A stretch of DNA of 64,000 nt from Roseiarcus sp963833955 (lineage in GTDB: Bacteria > Pseudomonadota > Alphaproteobacteria > Rhizobiales > Beijerinckiaceae), in contig CAWHZY010000006.1 in assembly GCA_963833955.1 (NCBI GenBank), positions 1 to 64,000 on the forward strand, written 5' to 3'. This document shows, in pieces, positions 61,485 to 64,000 of the stretch. Under the pieces are notes generated by a model. The model was not told the origin of the DNA and searched no databases. It saw only the letters and a program-made list of their open reading frames with translations. Made by a program: the position numbers and the translations under genes. How positions within the stretch are numbered: position 1 is the stretch's first letter; each line of letters begins with the position of its first letter.

Positions 61485-63065
61485 ATGAAGCCGCCGCCCC
61501 GACCCCAAGACGAGACGCCCGCGGAGGCGACGGAGGCGCGGCTGCGTCTCTACAACACCCTCACCCGCCGCAGGAAGATTTCGCGCCGATCGACCCGAAG
61601 CGCGGTGCGCCTCTATGTCTGCGGGCCCACGGTCTATGATTTCGCCCATATCGGCAACGCCCGGCCGGTGATCGTGTTCGACGTGCTGTTCCGGCTCCTG
61701 CGCCATCTCTACGGCGCGGAACATGTCACATACATCCGCAACATCACCGACGTCGACGACAAGATCAATGCGCGCGCCGCGCGCGACTTTCCCGCTCTGC
61801 CCCTCAACGAGGCGATCGCCAAAGTGACGGAAGCGACCGAGCGGCAATTTCACGAAGACGTCGCTGCGCTCGGCGCGCTGCCGCCGACGCACGAACCGCG
61901 CGCCACGCAATATATCGACACGATGCGCGTGATGATCGAGCGGCTGATCGCGCGGGGCGTCGCCTATGTCGCCGAGGATCACGTGCTGTTCTCGCCGAAC
62001 GCGATGGACGCGCTTGCCTGGGCGCCGCGCTATGGGACGCTCGCGCATCGTTCGCTCGACGAGATGCTGGCCGGCGCGCGCGTCGATGTCGCGCCTTACA
62101 AGCGCGACCCGATGGACTTCGTCTTGTGGAAGCCCTCGAAGCCGAACGAGCCGGGCTGGCCAAGCCCGGCCGGCATCGCCGCGCTGGGGCGCCCCGGCTG
62201 GCATATCGAGTGCTCGGCTATGTCGATGGCGACGCTGCTCGAGCCGTTCGGCGGCGGCCTGCAATGCGACGACCCGAGCCGCAACATTTTCGACATTCAC
62301 GGCGGCGGAATCGATCTCGTGTTTCCTCATCACGAGAACGAAATCGCGCAATCCTGCTGCGCCTTCGGCTCGGAGCGCATGGCCAATGTCTGGATGCACA
62401 ACGGCTTCCTGCAGGTCGAAGGCGAGAAGATGTCGAAGAGCCTCGGCAATTTCGTCACCATCCGCGAACTGCTTGCAAGACTAGAAGTTCGGCGACCGCA
62501 ATGTGGCCAGGCGAGGTGCTGCGCCTCGCGATGCTTGCGCACGCACTACCGTCAGCCGATCGACTGGACGGTGAAGAGCGCTCGAAGAAGCGCGCAAGCG
62601 ACGCTCGAACGTTTGGTACGATGCATCGGCGACGTTGAACCGACCGAGTATCCGTCCGAACCGCCCGCTGAAGTGCTGGACGCCCATTGAACGACGACTT
62701 GAATACTCATGAAGCAATCAGGCACTTTGTTTACTTCGCCGTCTCGGACACAGGTCCTGCAGTGCGTTCGACGAGATAACCCTCGGATCAGCAGGATGTG
62801 ACAGAAGCCTGATCCAGCAATGCTGAAAAGAGCGCCAATCTGCTTGGCTTGCTGCAGCAAACACGATCAGAACGTCAGGCGAGTCGCGCTTAGCGAAGCG
62901 AAGATCGACGTCGCAGAGATCGATGCGATCATCGCTGAAGCGCATCGAGCGCGCGCGACGCGAAACTGGGCCGAGTCCGATCGGTTGCGCGATCGATCTC
63001 GCCGCGCTTGGCGTCGCCATCAAGGACAACAAGGACGGCACGACGACCTGGGAGCCAAGCGATGA
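61485..63065 (+). pseudogene. cysS: Cysteinyl-tRNA synthetase, intact to 62470, then many frame breaks
   Basis: The first 330 codons read cleanly. They include RLYVCGPTVYDFAHIGNARP (zinc Cys and HIGH-like site), GGIDLVFPHHENEIAQS and GEKMSKSLGN. From NFVTIRELL on the expected protein jumps among all three frames: KFGDRNV, then WPGEVLRLAMLA, then THYRQPIDWTVK, then DDLNTHEAI, LLGLLQQ, IDVAEIDAIIAE and VAIKDNKDGTTTW. This is the normal tail broken by about ten small indels, ending with TGA 63063-63065 that overlaps the next start. As an essential gene it is either corrupted in the assembly or a decayed extra copy. The first is more likely. Confidence 0.85.
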
Positions 63066-63565
63066 GCGCCGTCTCGCTTCGTCCCTATCTGCCCGCCGAC
63101 GCGCGACGCTGCGCCGAGATCTTTCGCTCGAGCATCAATGAGCTCGCCGCGGATGACTACGACGAAGAGCAGCGCGAGGCCTGGGCCTCGCGCGCCGACG
63201 ACGAACAGGCTTTCGGCGCCCGGCTCGACGCGGCGCCTGACCCTGCTTGCGATGATCGACGGCGCGGTCGCCGGCTTCGCCAGCCTCAAAGGCGCCGACG
63301 ACGATCGACATGCTGTTCGTCGATCCCGAATTCGCTCGCCAGGGCGCGGGCGGCGCGCTGGTCGAGGCGCTGACGAAGCTCGCGCAAGCGCGCGGCGCGA
63401 AGCGCCTGACCGTCGACGCCAGCGATTCCGCCCGGCCGCTGTTCGAGCGCCAGGGCTTTACCGCTGAGCGGCGCAACCTCGTCCGCGTCGGCGACCAATG
63501 GCTCGCCAACACCACCATGGCCAAGACCCTGGCCGGCGAATCCGACGCCTCCAACGCGACATTGA
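63062..63565 (+). pseudogene. GNAT family acetyltransferase, two frame breaks
   Basis: It starts MSAVSLRPYLPADARRCAEI with ATG overlapping the cysS stop. The expected chain continues TLLAMIDGAVAGFASLKGAD in a second frame (break near 63235) and DMLFVDPEFARQGAGGALVE in a third (break near 63300). Both changes are one extra base. Q/R-x-x-G-x-G/A for acetyl-CoA is visible as RQGAGGA. The cysS-GNAT-cimA order is a normal one for Hyphomicrobiales. The end is set at about 63565, since no stop is present in the last frame before cimA. Confidence 0.75.
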
Positions 63566-63576
63566 CGAAGAGCCCC

Positions 63577-64000
63577 ATGGCCAAAGAACGCCTCTATCTG
63601 TTCGACACGACGATGCGCGACGGCGCGCTGACCACCGGCGTCGACTTCTCGCTCGACGACAAGCGCCGCATCGCGGCGATGCTCGACCGGCTCGGCGTCG
63701 ACTATATCGAGGGCGGCTATCCGGGCGCGAACCCGCTCGACACCGAATTCTTCAAAAAGAAGCCCACGAATCGCGCCCGCTTCTGCGCCTTCGGCATGAC
63801 CAAGCGGCCGGGCCGCTCGGCCGCCAATGATCCGGGCGTTGCTGGTCTTCTCGCCGCCGACGCCGACGCGATCGTCTATGTCGCCAAGTCGTGGGATTAT
63901 CACGTCCATGTCGCGCTGGGCTGCACGCTCGACGAGAACCTCGAGGCCATCGCCGACAGCGTGAAGGCGGCGGTCGGCGCGGGCCGCGAGGCGATGGTCG
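63577..64000 (+). CDS. cimA: Citramalate synthase (3' end outside the window)
   Basis: 141 codons are visible. It begins MAKERLYLFDTTMRDGALTT, the DTTxRDG metal and acid site of the LeuA/homocitrate/citramalate group, with GVDYIEGGYPGANPLDTEFF, the pattern of CimA (which condenses pyruvate and acetyl-CoA toward isoleucine) rather than 2-isopropylmalate synthase. The frame is open from the GNAT gene without a stop between them. ATG 63577 is taken from family starts. Confidence 0.88.
   Translation, partial: MAKERLYLFDTTMRDGALTTGVDFSLDDKRRIAAMLDRLGVDYIEGGYPGANPLDTEFFKKKPTNRARFCAFGMTKRPGRSAANDPGVAGLLAADADAIVYVAKSWDYHVHVALGCTLDENLEAIADSVKAAVGAGREAMV

Noticed and set aside
1..64000. tRNA or rRNA genes
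   Set aside because: No cloverleaf with a T-loop and CCA-type end or conserved rRNA stretch was recognised by reading. A covariance-model scan would be decisive.

Overview
The window is high-G+C DNA from an alphaproteobacterium, most likely of the order Hyphomicrobiales (Rhizobiales). The main support is gene order: mdh-sucC-sucD-sucA-sucB-MAPEG-lpdA, DUF952-pyrD beside dnaA, and cysS-GNAT-cimA, together with short dispersed palindromic repeats of the kind common in that order. The exact genus cannot be read from the sequence. No rRNA, tRNA, CRISPR array, prophage or transposase gene was recognised.

Layout. 1-4.4 kb: a UvrD-like helicase cut by the window edge, a PIN-toxin/antitoxin pair, a methyltransferase and a VIT-family metal transporter. 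4.4-16 kb: glutathione transferase with an Rrf2 regulator, a caspase-fold protein that has lost both catalytic residues, an ABC-2 exporter, an exported-type SDR, a class III cyclase, 1-Cys peroxiredoxin, a serine hydrolase and a persulfide dioxygenase-rhodanese fusion. 16-31 kb: an accessory catabolic region with LacI regulator, sugar ABC importer, alpha/beta hydrolase, outer-membrane protein, two ThDP enzymes, a sugar isomerase-like TIM barrel, RraA-like protein, 2-hydroxyacid dehydrogenase and SDR. A DUF559 nuclease gene bounded by inverted repeats sits inside it. 31-38 kb: three TetR genes with an EmrAB-type pump, a small secreted protein and an SDR. 38-43 kb: a 1.2 kb non-coding stretch with a 10-bp-periodic AT-rich array, then pyrD, DUF952, dnaA and a rhodanese. 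43-48.6 kb: a polytopic spermidine-synthase-like protein, a Tat-exported PCMT, an L,D-transpeptidase and CDP-diacylglycerol pyrophosphatase. 48.8-59.6 kb: the TCA operon (minus strand), interrupted between sucC and sucD by a cupin gene and a second toxin-antitoxin pair. 60-64 kb: arginase, then cysS, a GNAT gene and the start of cimA.

At least ten genes, among them sucB and cysS (normally essential or central), are split by one-base frame changes. Nearly all are one extra base, and they are concentrated in cysS-GNAT at 62.5-63.3 kb. I read these mainly as indel errors in the underlying assembly, and annotate the genes across the breaks.

The most unusual non-coding features are the decamer array near dnaA (38.66-38.73 kb), two copies of a 102-bp multi-hairpin element (38.5 and 46.9 kb), three copies of another palindromic element (4.5, 30.3, 38.8 kb), and a pair of promoters that share an 18-bp motif over their predicted start sites (34.8 and 35.65 kb).
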